Source of the DNA: Candidatus Aenigmatarchaeota archaeon
GTDB lineage: Archaea; Aenigmatarchaeota; Aenigmatarchaeia; QMZP01
Direction of reading: 5' to 3'
NCBI GenBank assembly: GCA_030673725.1
Contig: DAOVIL010000003.1
Coordinates: forward strand, 1-14,054
Length of the DNA stretch: 14,054 nt
Part shown: positions 1 through 6,464 of the stretch, one piece after another
How the letters are laid out: every line of letters starts with the position of its first letter
How positions within the stretch are numbered: the stretch's first letter is position 1
Program-made: the position numbers and the translations under genes
Notes under the pieces: generated by a model
What the model was told of the DNA's origin: nothing
Database searches by the model: none
What the model saw: the letters and a program-made list of their open reading frames with translations, nothing else

Positions 1-2
1 AG

Positions 3-344
3 GAGACATGCGACATCTGGGAGATAGACAAGGAAAGGGTGGACAGGTACATAGAGTTCAGGGCCCATGATTACGACTCCAGGACGAAGGATTTTTTCGC
101 CAAGCATGGCAGGCTTGAGAAGATTGAGGTCATGTACATGCTCAAAAAGATTGTGGACGAGGGGGTAGAGACGGGGAAGCTGGACACTCTGGATGCGTAC
201 AGCGGCATGATAACAAGCCTTGCCATATCCCTGGCCCAGAGCTTCGAGGATGACCCCAATAAGGGCGCCTACTGCCCGGAGTGGAACATGGTCTGGAACC
301 TCCAGAGGAAGCTTGAGGATTACCTCTCCGTGAACGGGCTATAA
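3..344 (+). CDS. Unknown protein, 3' end only
   Basis: The reading frame is open from the first bases of the window to TAA at 342-344, so this is the C-terminal 113 residues of a longer gene whose start lies outside. The visible part is acidic and probably mostly helical, with three Cys, and contains the segment LEKIEVMYMLKKIVDEGVE followed by an Asp/Glu-rich tail. A GTG at 39 could serve as a start, but the frame continues upstream with the same codon habits (AGG Arg, ATA Ile), so truncation by the window edge is more likely. I do not recognise the family. Its stop codon lies inside the TATA-like box of the next gene, so it probably ends its own transcript there. It precedes a carbamate kinase but nothing visible links it to arginine metabolism. 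Confidence 0.7.
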   Translation, partial: ETCDIWEIDKERVDRYIEFRAHDYDSRTKDFFAKHGRLEKIEVMYMLKKIVDEGVETGKLDTLDAYSGMITSLAISLAQSFEDDPNKGAYCPEWNMVWNLQRKLEDYLSVNGL

Positions 345-350
345 ATTTAA
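340..350 (+). promoter_or_regulatory. TATA box of the carbamate kinase operon
   Basis: TATAAATTTAA is centred about 28 bases before the ATG at 374, and no ribosome binding site lies between. This spacing fits a leaderless archaeal transcript. The box overlaps the stop codon (342-344) of the upstream gene. Confidence 0.6.
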
Positions 351-373
351 CTCGTTCTTACAAGAATTAAGCA

Positions 374-1336
374 ATGGGAAGGAAAACATCCTCTAAAGGC
401 ACTGTTGTGGTGGCCCTTGGAGGGAACGCCCTGATAAGGAAAGGCCAGAGAGGGGAGTATAAAGAGCAGCTCAGGAACGTCGAGCATGCAATGGCCACAG
501 TGGCAGGCATGATAAAGGACGGCTACAGGGTCGTTATTACCCACGGCAACGGCCCCCAGGTGGGCAGCATACTCCTGCAGCAGGAGAGGACAGAGGGTGT
601 GCCCAAGATGCCCCTCCATGTGTGCGTCGCCCAGACCCAGGCCCAGATAGGCCTCATGATACAGGAGGCCCTCTATAACAGGCTGAAGAACCACATGCCT
701 GTCGTCACCATGGTGACCCAGGTGATAGTGGACCCAAAGGACAAGGCCTTCAGGAAGCCCACCAAGCCGATAGGCCCCTTCTATGAGGACGAGGGCTCGC
801 TTCCCCTGGGATGGCACATAATCAGGACCAGAAGGGGTTACAGGAGGATAGTCGCCAGCCCTGACCCAAAGGAGATAGTGGAGGCTGAAGCCATAAGGGA
901 GCTCTCAAGGGACGCTGTCGTGATAGCATGCGGGGGAGGGGGCATACCTGTCATCAAGTCATACTGCAGGGTGAAGGGCAGGAGGAGGCAGTGCGGGCTG
1001 AAAGGCATATCTGCAGTGATAGACAAGGACCTGTCAGCCCAGAAGCTGGCAGATGTGGTCGGCGCTGGCATACTGCTCATACTTACAGACGTTGACCAGG
1101 TCTCCCTCAACTACGGGAAACCTACGCAATACAACCTGCATACCCTGAAATATAAGGACGCTAAACAATACTTAAAGGAAGGGCACTTCCCTGCAGGCAC
1201 GATGGGACCCAAGATAAAGGCCAGCCTGAGGTTCCTGGAGAAGAGGAGGAAGGGGAAGGTCATAATAACATCCTTCAGCCTTGCTGACAAGGCCCTGAAG
1301 GGAAAGGCCGGAACCACGATAACGAGGCAAGCATGA
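374..1336 (+). CDS. arcC: Carbamate kinase
   Basis: Catalyses reversible carbamoyl phosphate + ADP to ATP + carbamate (CO2 + NH3) in the cytoplasm. At 320 residues it has the usual family length, and the amino-acid-kinase landmarks are in order: VVVALGGNAL near residues 11-20, HGNGPQVG at 57-64, AQTQAQIGLMIQ at 86-97, KPIGPFY at 131-137, ACGGGGIPV at 185-193, the Lys-containing VIDKDLSAQKLA at 215-226, LTDVDQV at 237-243, and GTMGPKI at 275-281. The ATG is supported by the TATA box about 28 bases upstream. The stop overlaps the ornithine carbamoyltransferase start (ATGA, 1333-1336), so the two are co-transcribed and probably translationally coupled. That pairing points to the last two steps of arginine or citrulline breakdown, yielding one ATP. 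Arginine deiminase is not in the window, so whether arginine itself is the input is unknown. Confidence 0.95.
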   Translation: MGRKTSSKGTVVVALGGNALIRKGQRGEYKEQLRNVEHAMATVAGMIKDGYRVVITHGNGPQVGSILLQQERTEGVPKMPLHVCVAQTQAQIGLMIQEALYNRLKNHMPVVTMVTQVIVDPKDKAFRKPTKPIGPFYEDEGSLPLGWHIIRTRRGYRRIVASPDPKEIVEAEAIRELSRDAVVIACGGGGIPVIKSYCRVKGRRRQCGLKGISAVIDKDLSAQKLADVVGAGILLILTDVDQVSLNYGKPTQYNLHTLKYKDAKQYLKEGHFPAGTMGPKIKASLRFLEKRRKGKVIITSFSLADKALKGKAGTTITRQA

Positions 1337-2304
1337 AGAAGCACAAATCCCATGTGAGCGGGACCAAGGACTTCATAGACATAAACAATGTCCACAGGAG
1401 CTTTCTGGAGAAGGCGTTCGCTTTGACTGACGAGCTCAAGAGGCACCCCCGCATCCCGCTCCTGAAGGACAAGAGCCTGGCCATGATATTCGCCAAGACC
1501 TCCACCAGGACCAGGGTATCCTTCGAGGTCGGGATGACGCAACTGGGGGGCCACGGGATATTCATAGATGCCAGGACAAGCCAGATTGGGAAGGGCGAGA
1601 CCATAGCCGACACTGCCCGTACGTTGAGCAGGTACTGCGACGGCATAATGGCCAGGATATACGACCACAAGGACATGAAAGAGCTTGCCAGGCACGCTAG
1701 CGTGCCTGTCATAAACGGCCTGACAGACCTGCTCCATCCCTGCCAGGCGATGGCCGACCTCTACACGATAGACGAGAAGCTGGAAAGGCTGAAGGGCATA
1801 AACCTGGCATATATCGGGGATGCCAAGAACAACGTGTGCCATTCCCTCATGCAGCTCTCCACAAAACTGGGCGTCAACATGAAGATAGGCTGCCCGAAGG
1901 AATATGCCCCAAAGAAGGGGATATACAACCTCTCCATGAAGAACGCCAAGGTCACAGGCTCTACCATCAGGCTGTTCACTGACCCTGCGAAGGCCGCAGA
2001 GGATGCGGATGTCGTGTACACAGACACTTGGGTCTCGATGGGCCAGGAGAAGGAGTCTGAAAGGAGGCTGAAGACGCTCAAGCCGTACCAGGTGAACAGG
2101 AAGCTCATGAAGCATGCCAAGCCCTTCTGCCTCTTCATGCACTGCCTTCCCGCATACAGGGGGAACGAGGTGACAGCTGACGTGATAGACAGCCCGTCTT
2201 CCATAGTGTTCGACCAGGCAGAGAACAGGCTGCATACCCAGAAGGCCATACTTTCCCTCCTCATGAACAAACAGAGGGCCCTGATGGCACTGGAGCACCG
2301 TTAA
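1333..2304 (+). CDS. argF: Ornithine carbamoyltransferase
   Basis: Interconverts ornithine + carbamoyl phosphate with citrulline + phosphate. The 323 residues match the family length. Visible motifs are the carbamoyl-phosphate loop STRTR at 57-61, SQIGKGETIADTARTL at 83-98, HPCQ at 135-138, the NAD-fold-like GDAKNNV at 162-168, TDTWVSMG at 230-237 (ornithine SMG loop), and HCLPAYRG at 270-277 with the catalytic Cys271. The start overlaps the carbamate kinase stop by four bases, and a weak GAGG sits just upstream. Sequence alone does not separate anabolic (ArgF) from catabolic (ArcB) enzymes. Co-transcription with carbamate kinase and the absence of biosynthetic arg genes favour the catabolic direction, phosphorolysis of citrulline. 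Either symbol is defensible; function as a carbamoyltransferase is secure, direction is inference. Confidence 0.95.
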   Translation: MKKHKSHVSGTKDFIDINNVHRSFLEKAFALTDELKRHPRIPLLKDKSLAMIFAKTSTRTRVSFEVGMTQLGGHGIFIDARTSQIGKGETIADTARTLSRYCDGIMARIYDHKDMKELARHASVPVINGLTDLLHPCQAMADLYTIDEKLERLKGINLAYIGDAKNNVCHSLMQLSTKLGVNMKIGCPKEYAPKKGIYNLSMKNAKVTGSTIRLFTDPAKAAEDADVVYTDTWVSMGQEKESERRLKTLKPYQVNRKLMKHAKPFCLFMHCLPAYRGNEVTADVIDSPSSIVFDQAENRLHTQKAILSLLMNKQRALMALEHR

Positions 2305-2305
2305 G

Positions 2306-2315
2306 CTTTAATTAA
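2306..2315 (+). promoter_or_regulatory. TATA box of the receiver-like gene
   Basis: CTTTAATTAA is centred 28 bases before the ATG at 2339 and begins two bases after the ornithine carbamoyltransferase stop. The gene therefore has its own promoter and a leaderless start. Confidence 0.55.
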
Positions 2316-2338
2316 TTCTAACACCATTCTATAGACGT

Positions 2339-2977
2339 ATGGTATCCATTCTGTGTGTAGAGGACGAGGAGCAGAACATAAGGGCAATGAAAAGCGTCCT
2401 CAGGAAGCAGTCCGGGCTGAGGTACAGGATAGCCAGGACCCTAACCGAGGCAGAGGGGGAGCTGGACAGGGGATCTGATGGGGTCCTGCTGGACATGAAC
2501 TTCGAGAAGGGCGCCCCCCTCGGGGAGCATGAGGACACTGAGATGTTCCTGAAGGTGGTGGATGCCATAGCGGACGACGTGACCAGGGAATACTTCCACA
2601 TGAAGGCCAACCTCAGCAATTTCGACTCCATAGAGTTCCCCAACATATGCAGGGGGTACCCTGGCGCAAGCGACCATTACACTGACTTCGAGCAGCTCCA
2701 CGGGTGCATAAGGCTGGGAAAGCGGACAGGGAAGATGCCCTTCGGCCTGTACGTGATTGAGATGCTGGAGCAGAAGGACATCCCCGGGGTCATAGTGAGC
2801 TCTGAGAGGCACCTCATCAAGTCGCTCTTCGCCTACCTGGGAGAGATTAGGGAATCAGGCGTCAGGATAGGGTACGTGAGGACAGACGACTATGGCGAGA
2901 AGTCAGAGCCCCGCATCTGGGAATGGGCATACCAGGCCCTCCAGACAGAGATAGGAAAGCATTCTAGAAGACCCTGA
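2339..2977 (+). CDS. Receiver-like (CheY-fold) protein with large insertion
   Basis: This 212-residue soluble protein looks like a response-regulator receiver domain stretched by an insertion. The N-terminus SILCVEDEEQN supplies the acidic pair (Glu8, Asp9), and GVLLDMNF places a candidate phospho-acceptor Asp at residue 52 after the third strand. Only at residues 149-156 (PGVIVSSE) does the fourth-strand Ser/Thr region appear, so about 80 residues are inserted (roughly 57-135), including an FDSIEFPNICRGYPG segment. The fifth strand may be VRIGYVRTDD at 175-184, but the usual conserved Lys is not clearly placed. No DNA-binding or enzymatic output domain follows, and no histidine kinase is nearby. 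It may be a stand-alone signalling protein, or a domain that kept the fold and lost phosphorylation. The receiver assignment rests on motif reading only. Confidence 0.6.
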   Translation: MVSILCVEDEEQNIRAMKSVLRKQSGLRYRIARTLTEAEGELDRGSDGVLLDMNFEKGAPLGEHEDTEMFLKVVDAIADDVTREYFHMKANLSNFDSIEFPNICRGYPGASDHYTDFEQLHGCIRLGKRTGKMPFGLYVIEMLEQKDIPGVIVSSERHLIKSLFAYLGEIRESGVRIGYVRTDDYGEKSEPRIWEWAYQALQTEIGKHSRRP

Positions 2978-2986
2978 ACCGAAACT

Positions 2987-2994
2987 CTTTAAAA
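2987..2994 (+). promoter_or_regulatory. TATA-like box upstream of the 3018 mini-ORF
   Basis: CTTTAAAA starts 10 bases after the stop of the receiver-like gene and is centred 27 bases before the ATG at 3018. This is the spacing seen for the leaderless genes of this window. It could instead start a longer leader for the gene at 3112. Confidence 0.35.
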
Positions 2995-3003
2995 CCGAAG
3001 CTA

Positions 3004-3025
3004 AGCGGCGTTCCTATATGCCGCT
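3004..3025. repeat. Short inverted repeat (hairpin) in the leader region
   Basis: AGCGGC at 3004-3009 pairs with GCCGCT at 3020-3025 across a 10-base loop. It lies between two TATA-like boxes and overlaps the ATG of a possible 16-codon ORF at 3018. No T-run follows, so it is not a standard archaeal terminator; an operator or an RNA hairpin is possible. Confidence 0.4.
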
Positions 3026-3068
3026 AAAATGGCTGATTCAGGTGCACCAAAAGCCTTATAAACCCTAA
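3018..3068 (+). CDS. Possible 16-residue leader peptide
   Basis: ATG at 3018 opens a 16-codon frame (MPLKWLIQVHQKPYKP) ending in TAA at 3066-3068. A TATA-like box lies 27 bases upstream, matching the leaderless genes here, and the start codon touches the right arm of a small hairpin. There is no protein-level support, and a 16-codon frame can occur by chance; it may only be part of the leader of the next gene. Confidence 0.2.
   Translation: MPLKWLIQVHQKPYKP
3054..3062 (+). promoter_or_regulatory. TATA box of the gene at 3112
   Basis: CCTTATAAA would place transcription start near 3085, giving a leader of about 27 bases that carries the GGTGA ribosome binding site at 3102-3106. This contrasts with the leaderless layout of most genes in the window. 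Confidence 0.5.
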
Positions 3069-3101
3069 ATGTACTATATTCACTATAATAGAGTGACAAC
3101 T

Positions 3102-3106
3102 GGTGA
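3102..3106 (+). promoter_or_regulatory. Ribosome binding site deciding the start at 3112
   Basis: GGTGA lies five bases before ATG 3112 and matches the anti-Shine-Dalgarno end of archaeal 16S rRNA. It makes ATG 3112 preferable to the in-frame GTG at 3103, which overlaps this site. Confidence 0.55.
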
Positions 3107-3111
3107 CAATT

Positions 3112-3846
3112 ATGGCTGAGAAGACAGTGCATGAGATATATATGAGAGAAGAGATGGAAAAGGCTAGCAAGAGGAAGGTTCCCAGAAAGGACTACAGGAA
3201 GGAATGGGGACACAAGATAGAGAAGACCGTAGGCGTGATGGCAGGCTTCGACCCTGTGGGAGCCAGGAACATCACCGCCACCGCAAACAGGATGTCCTGG
3301 GAGATTATAGGCGGGCTGAAGCAGGAATGCTGGGAGAGGTACAAGCCGGTCCTCGAGGGATACGGGATTGATATAGACCACACCACCCGTAAGGCAGTCG
3401 AGAAGAATGTCCCTGAAAAGGTCAGGGCCCCGATATTTGAGGAAATCGATGCCATCCAGGCAAAGGAGAGAGTGCTCCTGAAGACAGAGGAAGCCGTATA
3501 CACCCCACTTAGGAGCCTTTCCATCAGGATGGGAAAGCTTCTGGAAGGGGCAAGGACCCTGTATAAGGAAGCTGTCTCAGACCCCAATTACCATGACAGG
3601 TATACCATAGAGGGCATGGGTGACTTCTGCACGTTCCTGGAAGGCATCAGGGATTCCATCACTGATATGGAAACCAGCAAAGGGCACGTGGAGCCCTCAG
3701 TCAGCATGCTGGTGAACCGTAACGCCTATAACAAAAAATACAGCCTGAACGGCGTCCCTGACCATGAGAAGTTCGGGAATATGATAGAGGCATGCGACGC
3801 CATGATAAAGACGGCCTGCAGGGACAAGATAACGCACAGTTATTAG
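3112..3846 (+). CDS. Unknown soluble helical protein
   Basis: The protein has 244 residues from ATG 3112, chosen because GGTGA lies five bases upstream. The N-terminal 35 residues are strongly charged (MREEMEKASKRKVPRKDYRKEW). The rest appears mainly helical with no signal peptide or membrane segment, and includes VMAGFDPVGARNITATANRMSWEI, an EEIDAIQAKERVLLKTEEAV stretch able to form a helix, and a C-terminal DHEKFGNMIEACDAMIKTACRD. No catalytic motif is visible and I do not recognise the family. It has its own promoter with a leader. Its TAG stop (3844-3846) overlaps by four bases the TAA of the NifX-like gene coming from the other strand, so the two transcripts must be complementary at their 3' ends. 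Confidence 0.75.
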   Translation: MAEKTVHEIYMREEMEKASKRKVPRKDYRKEWGHKIEKTVGVMAGFDPVGARNITATANRMSWEIIGGLKQECWERYKPVLEGYGIDIDHTTRKAVEKNVPEKVRAPIFEEIDAIQAKERVLLKTEEAVYTPLRSLSIRMGKLLEGARTLYKEAVSDPNYHDRYTIEGMGDFCTFLEGIRDSITDMETSKGHVEPSVSMLVNRNAYNKKYSLNGVPDHEKFGNMIEACDAMIKTACRDKITHSY

Positions 3847-4178
3847 GCCTTCTTCTTCAGATAATCCTTTATGGCCTGCTTCAGCGTGACCCTGTGGTGG
3901 CCTAAAGAGACTTTTATCCCGCCGTTCTCCAGGGCCTTCCTGGAATCATCCACCATGTTGTCAGCCAGTACCACGTTGATGTCCTTCCTGGAGGCTGCAA
4001 GCCTGGCTGTGTTCTCCCCGAGGAACTCTATCTTCTTGTAGGTGTTTGGCACTACTTCCTCCACCCTGAACTTGCCGCCCTTCTCGAATATTATGGCGAA
4101 ATTGGCTGCCTGGCCGAAGTACCTGGCGACCTCGTCATCAAGCTTTCCCCCTCCAAGCGTGGGCAGAAGGTATCTCAT
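3843..4178 (-). CDS. NifX/NifB-like (dinitrogenase Fe-Mo cofactor) domain protein
   Basis: This is a 111-residue single-domain protein of the fold shared by NifX, NafY and the C-terminus of NifB, which bind iron-sulfur-type cofactors. Small stand-alone members are common in archaea that do not fix nitrogen. Supporting features are the N-terminal strand RYLLPTL, EVARYFGQAANFAIIF at 17-31 (corresponding to the usual HFG..P.F segment), VVLADNMVDDSRKALENGGIKV at 69-90 (usual G.G..A...L...GI.V), and a basic Lys-rich tail. The His usually preceding Phe-Gly is Tyr20 here, and the glycines of the second motif are replaced by Asp/Asn, so cofactor binding may be altered. GAGGT six bases upstream supports the ATG. 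It lies 19 bases downstream of the membrane protein gene in the same orientation, probably in one transcript. Confidence 0.75.
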   Translation of the reverse strand: MRYLLPTLGGGKLDDEVARYFGQAANFAIIFEKGGKFRVEEVVPNTYKKIEFLGENTARLAASRKDINVVLADNMVDDSRKALENGGIKVSLGHHRVTLKQAIKDYLKKKA

Positions 4179-4184
4179 CTGTGA

Positions 4185-4189
4185 ACCTC
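4185..4189 (-). promoter_or_regulatory. Ribosome binding site of the NifX-like gene
   Basis: GAGGT on the minus strand lies six bases before the ATG at 4178. A ribosome binding site is expected here because the gene follows another by only 19 bases and has no TATA box of its own. Confidence 0.55.
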
Positions 4190-4197
4190 AGAACATT

Positions 4198-4857
4198 CTA
4201 CTTCAGTTTCCTGTAGACCATCACGTAGCAGATCATTCCCACAGGTGTTATGACCAGGTAGGAGATGAACGCCCCCACGACGGGTATGAAGGACACCACA
4301 GCGGATATTATCCCCAGCAGGAGGACCAGCGCGAACAGCCTCCAGAAATTGCCCCTGGTCGCATTCCAGGAGCTCATTATGCCAAGCCCCTTCCTGTCCA
4401 GCACGCATGCCTGCTGGGCGAGCAGAAGCCTGGCCATCAGGTATATGCCCGGAATGATTAATGCAATGCACCCTGCCATCACTATCCCTGTTGTTATGAG
4501 GGTTGTGAGTATCAGTTTGGGCACCTTCCTGAGCCCGAGCGAGAATGCTTCAGTGACCGGCATCCCCTTCTTCCTCAGGATGGCGTCAGCCTTTATTATT
4601 GCAGCAGCCGCGCCCCATGAGAACAGCACGAATATGACGGCTATCAGCACTACCACGTACGCTATGACTGCTGTGCCCAGGAATGGTGAGGGTGCGGCCT
4701 CAAAACCGAACCCGTAGAACAGGCTCGCCCCAAGGATGGCCATCATGCCAAGCAGGATTATGGTGGGCAGCAGGAAAAATATCATGAACCGTGGTTCCTT
4801 CCAGAAAATCCCGAAGCCTTTCTCCAGGGTATCGACCACGTCGAACTTCTTTGCCAT
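4198..4857 (-). CDS. Polytopic membrane protein, YciC/GPDPase-membrane-domain-like
   Basis: This is a 219-residue integral membrane protein with about five or six hydrophobic segments (roughly residues 24-48, 59-88, 115-147, 172-190 and 193-214). The central block IPGIYLMARLLLAQQACVLDRKGLGIMSSWNATRG, with its Trp and Arg then FWRLF, resembles the membrane domain found in YciC-like and glycerophosphodiesterase-associated membrane proteins, whose biochemical role is largely unknown. The start at 4857 (MAKKFDVVDTLEKG) is preferred over an in-frame ATG at 4893 because a TATA-like box is centred 26 bases before 4857 and the upstream extension lies over that box. It is followed closely by the NifX-like gene. 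A transport or membrane-organising role is possible, but nothing in the sequence defines a substrate. Confidence 0.75.
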   Translation of the reverse strand: MAKKFDVVDTLEKGFGIFWKEPRFMIFFLLPTIILLGMMAILGASLFYGFGFEAAPSPFLGTAVIAYVVVLIAVIFVLFSWGAAAAIIKADAILRKKGMPVTEAFSLGLRKVPKLILTTLITTGIVMAGCIALIIPGIYLMARLLLAQQACVLDRKGLGIMSSWNATRGNFWRLFALVLLLGIISAVVSFIPVVGAFISYLVITPVGMICYVMVYRKLK

Positions 4858-4878
4858 GTTTAATATTTGCCCAACATG

Positions 4879-4887
4879 TATAAAAAA
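4879..4887 (-). promoter_or_regulatory. TATA box of the membrane protein/NifX-like pair
   Basis: TTTTTTATA on the minus strand is centred 26 bases before ATG 4857. It supports the shorter start and a separate transcript from the HPr-like gene, which ends 48 bases upstream. Confidence 0.5.
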
Positions 4888-4905
4888 CACCACTTCTGAC
4901 AGGGT

Positions 4906-5817
4906 TTACTCAGAACTTCTTCTTTCCCTTTCTTCCATTGCCATCCTTCTCTGCTCAGCCATCTCTGCCGCTTCCTTCTCCATCATCTCGTTGAGCGGGT
5001 CCACGAATATGTGCTTGACGCCCCTGTACCCTATGTCCTCGGGGGGGTCATCGCTGCCTTTCGGCCTCCTGTAGAACCTGAGCCTGACCTTTCCCTCTTT
5101 CATCATCTGCGGGCCTGACATCATCAATGCGAATATGCTCTTGCCGTCTATGCACTCCTGCTGGTTCTGGAGGACAACCGAGACCTCATACGGCCAGGGA
5201 GTCACCCTTTCCACCATCTTCGTGAACGGCCTGGCGTGTACCCCCCTGGTGTCCAGCTCGAACTCGAAGTAGTCCTCAGCAAGGGATTCCTTCCTGGGCC
5301 TGAACTCTCCCAGCATGCCTGCTATTTCATGTATCCTTGGCGCCAGATCCTGCGGGTCACCAGTCCCCATGTAATTGGCGAATATATGTATCCTGGAACC
5401 CCTTTCCACCCCAGCCTCTTCCCATTCCTCTGGCCTGGTGGGGTCAAAGAGCCTCTTCCTGTGCGCAGACACCAGACTTATGCCGCTCTCTGCCTTGACC
5501 TCTTCCAGGTACTTGGCAACCTCTCCTGCTGTCTCTGGCTTCTCGACCAGCAGCCTCTCGTCCAGGTCATATGTGCCCAGGACAAGCCATAATGCTGTGT
5601 TTATGTCCATCTGGCCGTCCTCTGCCAAGACTTTGTACTTCTCACTGTCATACCCCAGCAGCTTCTTGTAGAACTCGAGCCTTGACTTCGCTCTCTGTAT
5701 CTCCTTCAGGGTGTCATCGTACTTGTGGTCCCCTGCCCTCTGGAGCTCTCCCAGGATATCCTCCCTGTGCCCCAGGTCCGCGAGAATGTTGTAAACAGTC
5801 CTTCTGAGAATTTCCAT
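4906..5817 (-). CDS. Protein with HPr-like phosphocarrier domain and long novel N-terminal region
   Basis: The 303-residue soluble protein contains an HPr-like domain at about residues 182-255. FELDTRGVHARPFTKMVERV matches the active-site region of HPr (GLHARPA), with His194 at the phosphorylation position. DGKSIFALMMSGPQMMKEG matches the GKSI..LM..G region, with Ser227 at the place of HPr Ser46, the site used by HPr kinase in bacteria. RLRFYRR is the last strand. Normal HPr is about 85-90 residues; here about 180 precede it (a helical, charged region with the hydrophobic NTALWLVLGTYDL at 73-85) and a charged helical tail follows (MMEKEAAEMAEQRRMAMEERERR). No PTS enzyme I, enzyme II or HPr kinase gene lies in the window. 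It may be a phosphocarrier-derived regulator or only a fold relic. The ATG has a TATA-like box centred 24 bases upstream. Confidence 0.7.
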   Translation of the reverse strand: MEILRRTVYNILADLGHREDILGELQRAGDHKYDDTLKEIQRAKSRLEFYKKLLGYDSEKYKVLAEDGQMDINTALWLVLGTYDLDERLLVEKPETAGEVAKYLEEVKAESGISLVSAHRKRLFDPTRPEEWEEAGVERGSRIHIFANYMGTGDPQDLAPRIHEIAGMLGEFRPRKESLAEDYFEFELDTRGVHARPFTKMVERVTPWPYEVSVVLQNQQECIDGKSIFALMMSGPQMMKEGKVRLRFYRRPKGSDDPPEDIGYRGVKHIFVDPLNEMMEKEAAEMAEQRRMAMEERERRSSE

Positions 5818-5836
5818 ACCTTATTTTGAAAGAAAG

Positions 5837-5845
5837 TTATTTAAA
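5837..5845 (-). promoter_or_regulatory. TATA box of the HPr-like gene
   Basis: TTTAAATAA on the minus strand is centred 24 bases before ATG 5817, with no ribosome binding site at useful spacing, so a leaderless start is likely. Further upstream the 96-base gap holds the palindrome GCCATATGGC at 5878-5887. Confidence 0.5.
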
Positions 5846-5913
5846 GTGACCACTTCGTCTATTGCAATAACCAGGCTAGCCATATGGCCTGCCAGGCGAG
5901 GGCAGCGCTTATC

Positions 5914-6378
5914 CTACTGCTCTATCTTGACTGACCAGGGGGTCTCCCCAGGCATTGTCTCTGTCAGGTGCAGCCTCATGTAGTGCTCCTTGCCTGCCTC
6001 ACCGTCCACGGCATTGGTGCCTGTGTTCGGGCAGATTATCCCCTTCTCGTAGGACATGGGCACCTTTGAGCCGACAGACATTATGAACACTGACATCGTG
6101 GCTTCCCCTGTGCATGTCCAGGTGTACTGCCAGTTGTCCTTTGTCGGGGCGAAGTTGTCTGTCTTCGGGTATGTTCCGGTTCCGCTGAACTCAACCACTG
6201 TTTCCTTTGCTGCTGCCTTTTCCACCACTGTGGCCTGCTCCCTCACGGGAACGATGGTGTCGGGCTCATTCGCCACTACAGCGCCTGTTATGTCCCCTGT
6301 CGGGGCGCCGTCCTGCACGCACCCGCTCACGAGCACGACTGCAAGGAGCAGCGCTCCAAACAAATAAGCCGCTTTCAT
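5914..6378 (-). CDS. Secreted lipoprotein, paralogue B
   Basis: This 154-residue protein has a classical lipoprotein signal: MKAAYLFGALLLAVVLVSGC, with lipobox VSGC and lipidated Cys20. A low-complexity linker (PTGDITGAVVANEP) follows, then a compact domain containing EFSGTGTY, KDNWQYTWTCTGEATMSVF and a second Cys in IICPNTG, so one disulfide is possible. The protein is expected on the outer face of the membrane. It is a paralogue of the adjacent gene at 6465-6893, with the same signal, linker and KDNW.Y.W.CTGE core. The ATG at 6378 is preferred over an in-frame ATG at 6468 because the signal peptide starts there and a TATA-like box is centred 26 bases upstream. I cannot name a function; the small beta-rich domain suggests ligand or surface binding. 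Confidence 0.8.
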   Translation of the reverse strand: MKAAYLFGALLLAVVLVSGCVQDGAPTGDITGAVVANEPDTIVPVREQATVVEKAAAKETVVEFSGTGTYPKTDNFAPTKDNWQYTWTCTGEATMSVFIMSVGSKVPMSYEKGIICPNTGTNAVDGEAGKEHYMRLHLTETMPGETPWSVKIEQ

Positions 6379-6400
6379 GCAAGAATCTTGGTCTAAAGAA

Positions 6401-6408
6401 ATATAAGC
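6401..6408 (-). promoter_or_regulatory. TATA box of lipoprotein B
   Basis: GCTTATAT on the minus strand is centred 26 bases before ATG 6378. The bases between share an AAGATTCT block with the promoter of the paralogue, a remnant of the duplication. Confidence 0.5.
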
Positions 6409-6464
6409 TCGTTTGGCATCCTGCGGCGTAAGCAGGCCTTCAGGTCCGGGTGCCACAGGACAGC

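Noticed and set aside
1111..2298. A 395-codon open frame on the minus strand opposite the carbamate kinase and ornithine carbamoyltransferase genes.
   Set aside because: It lies entirely over two secure genes, its translation is rich in His, Val, Gly and Leu without family motifs, and it has no promoter. Long antisense frames are expected at this base composition.
4858..4893. Extension of the polytopic membrane protein to ATG 4893.
   Set aside because: The extension runs through the TATA-like box at 4879-4887, while ATG 4857 has the correct spacing from it.
5878..5887. Palindrome GCCATATGGC in the gap upstream of the HPr-like gene.
   Set aside because: Only ten bases, about 60 bases from the start and not touching the TATA box; chance occurrence cannot be excluded, so it is not claimed as an operator.
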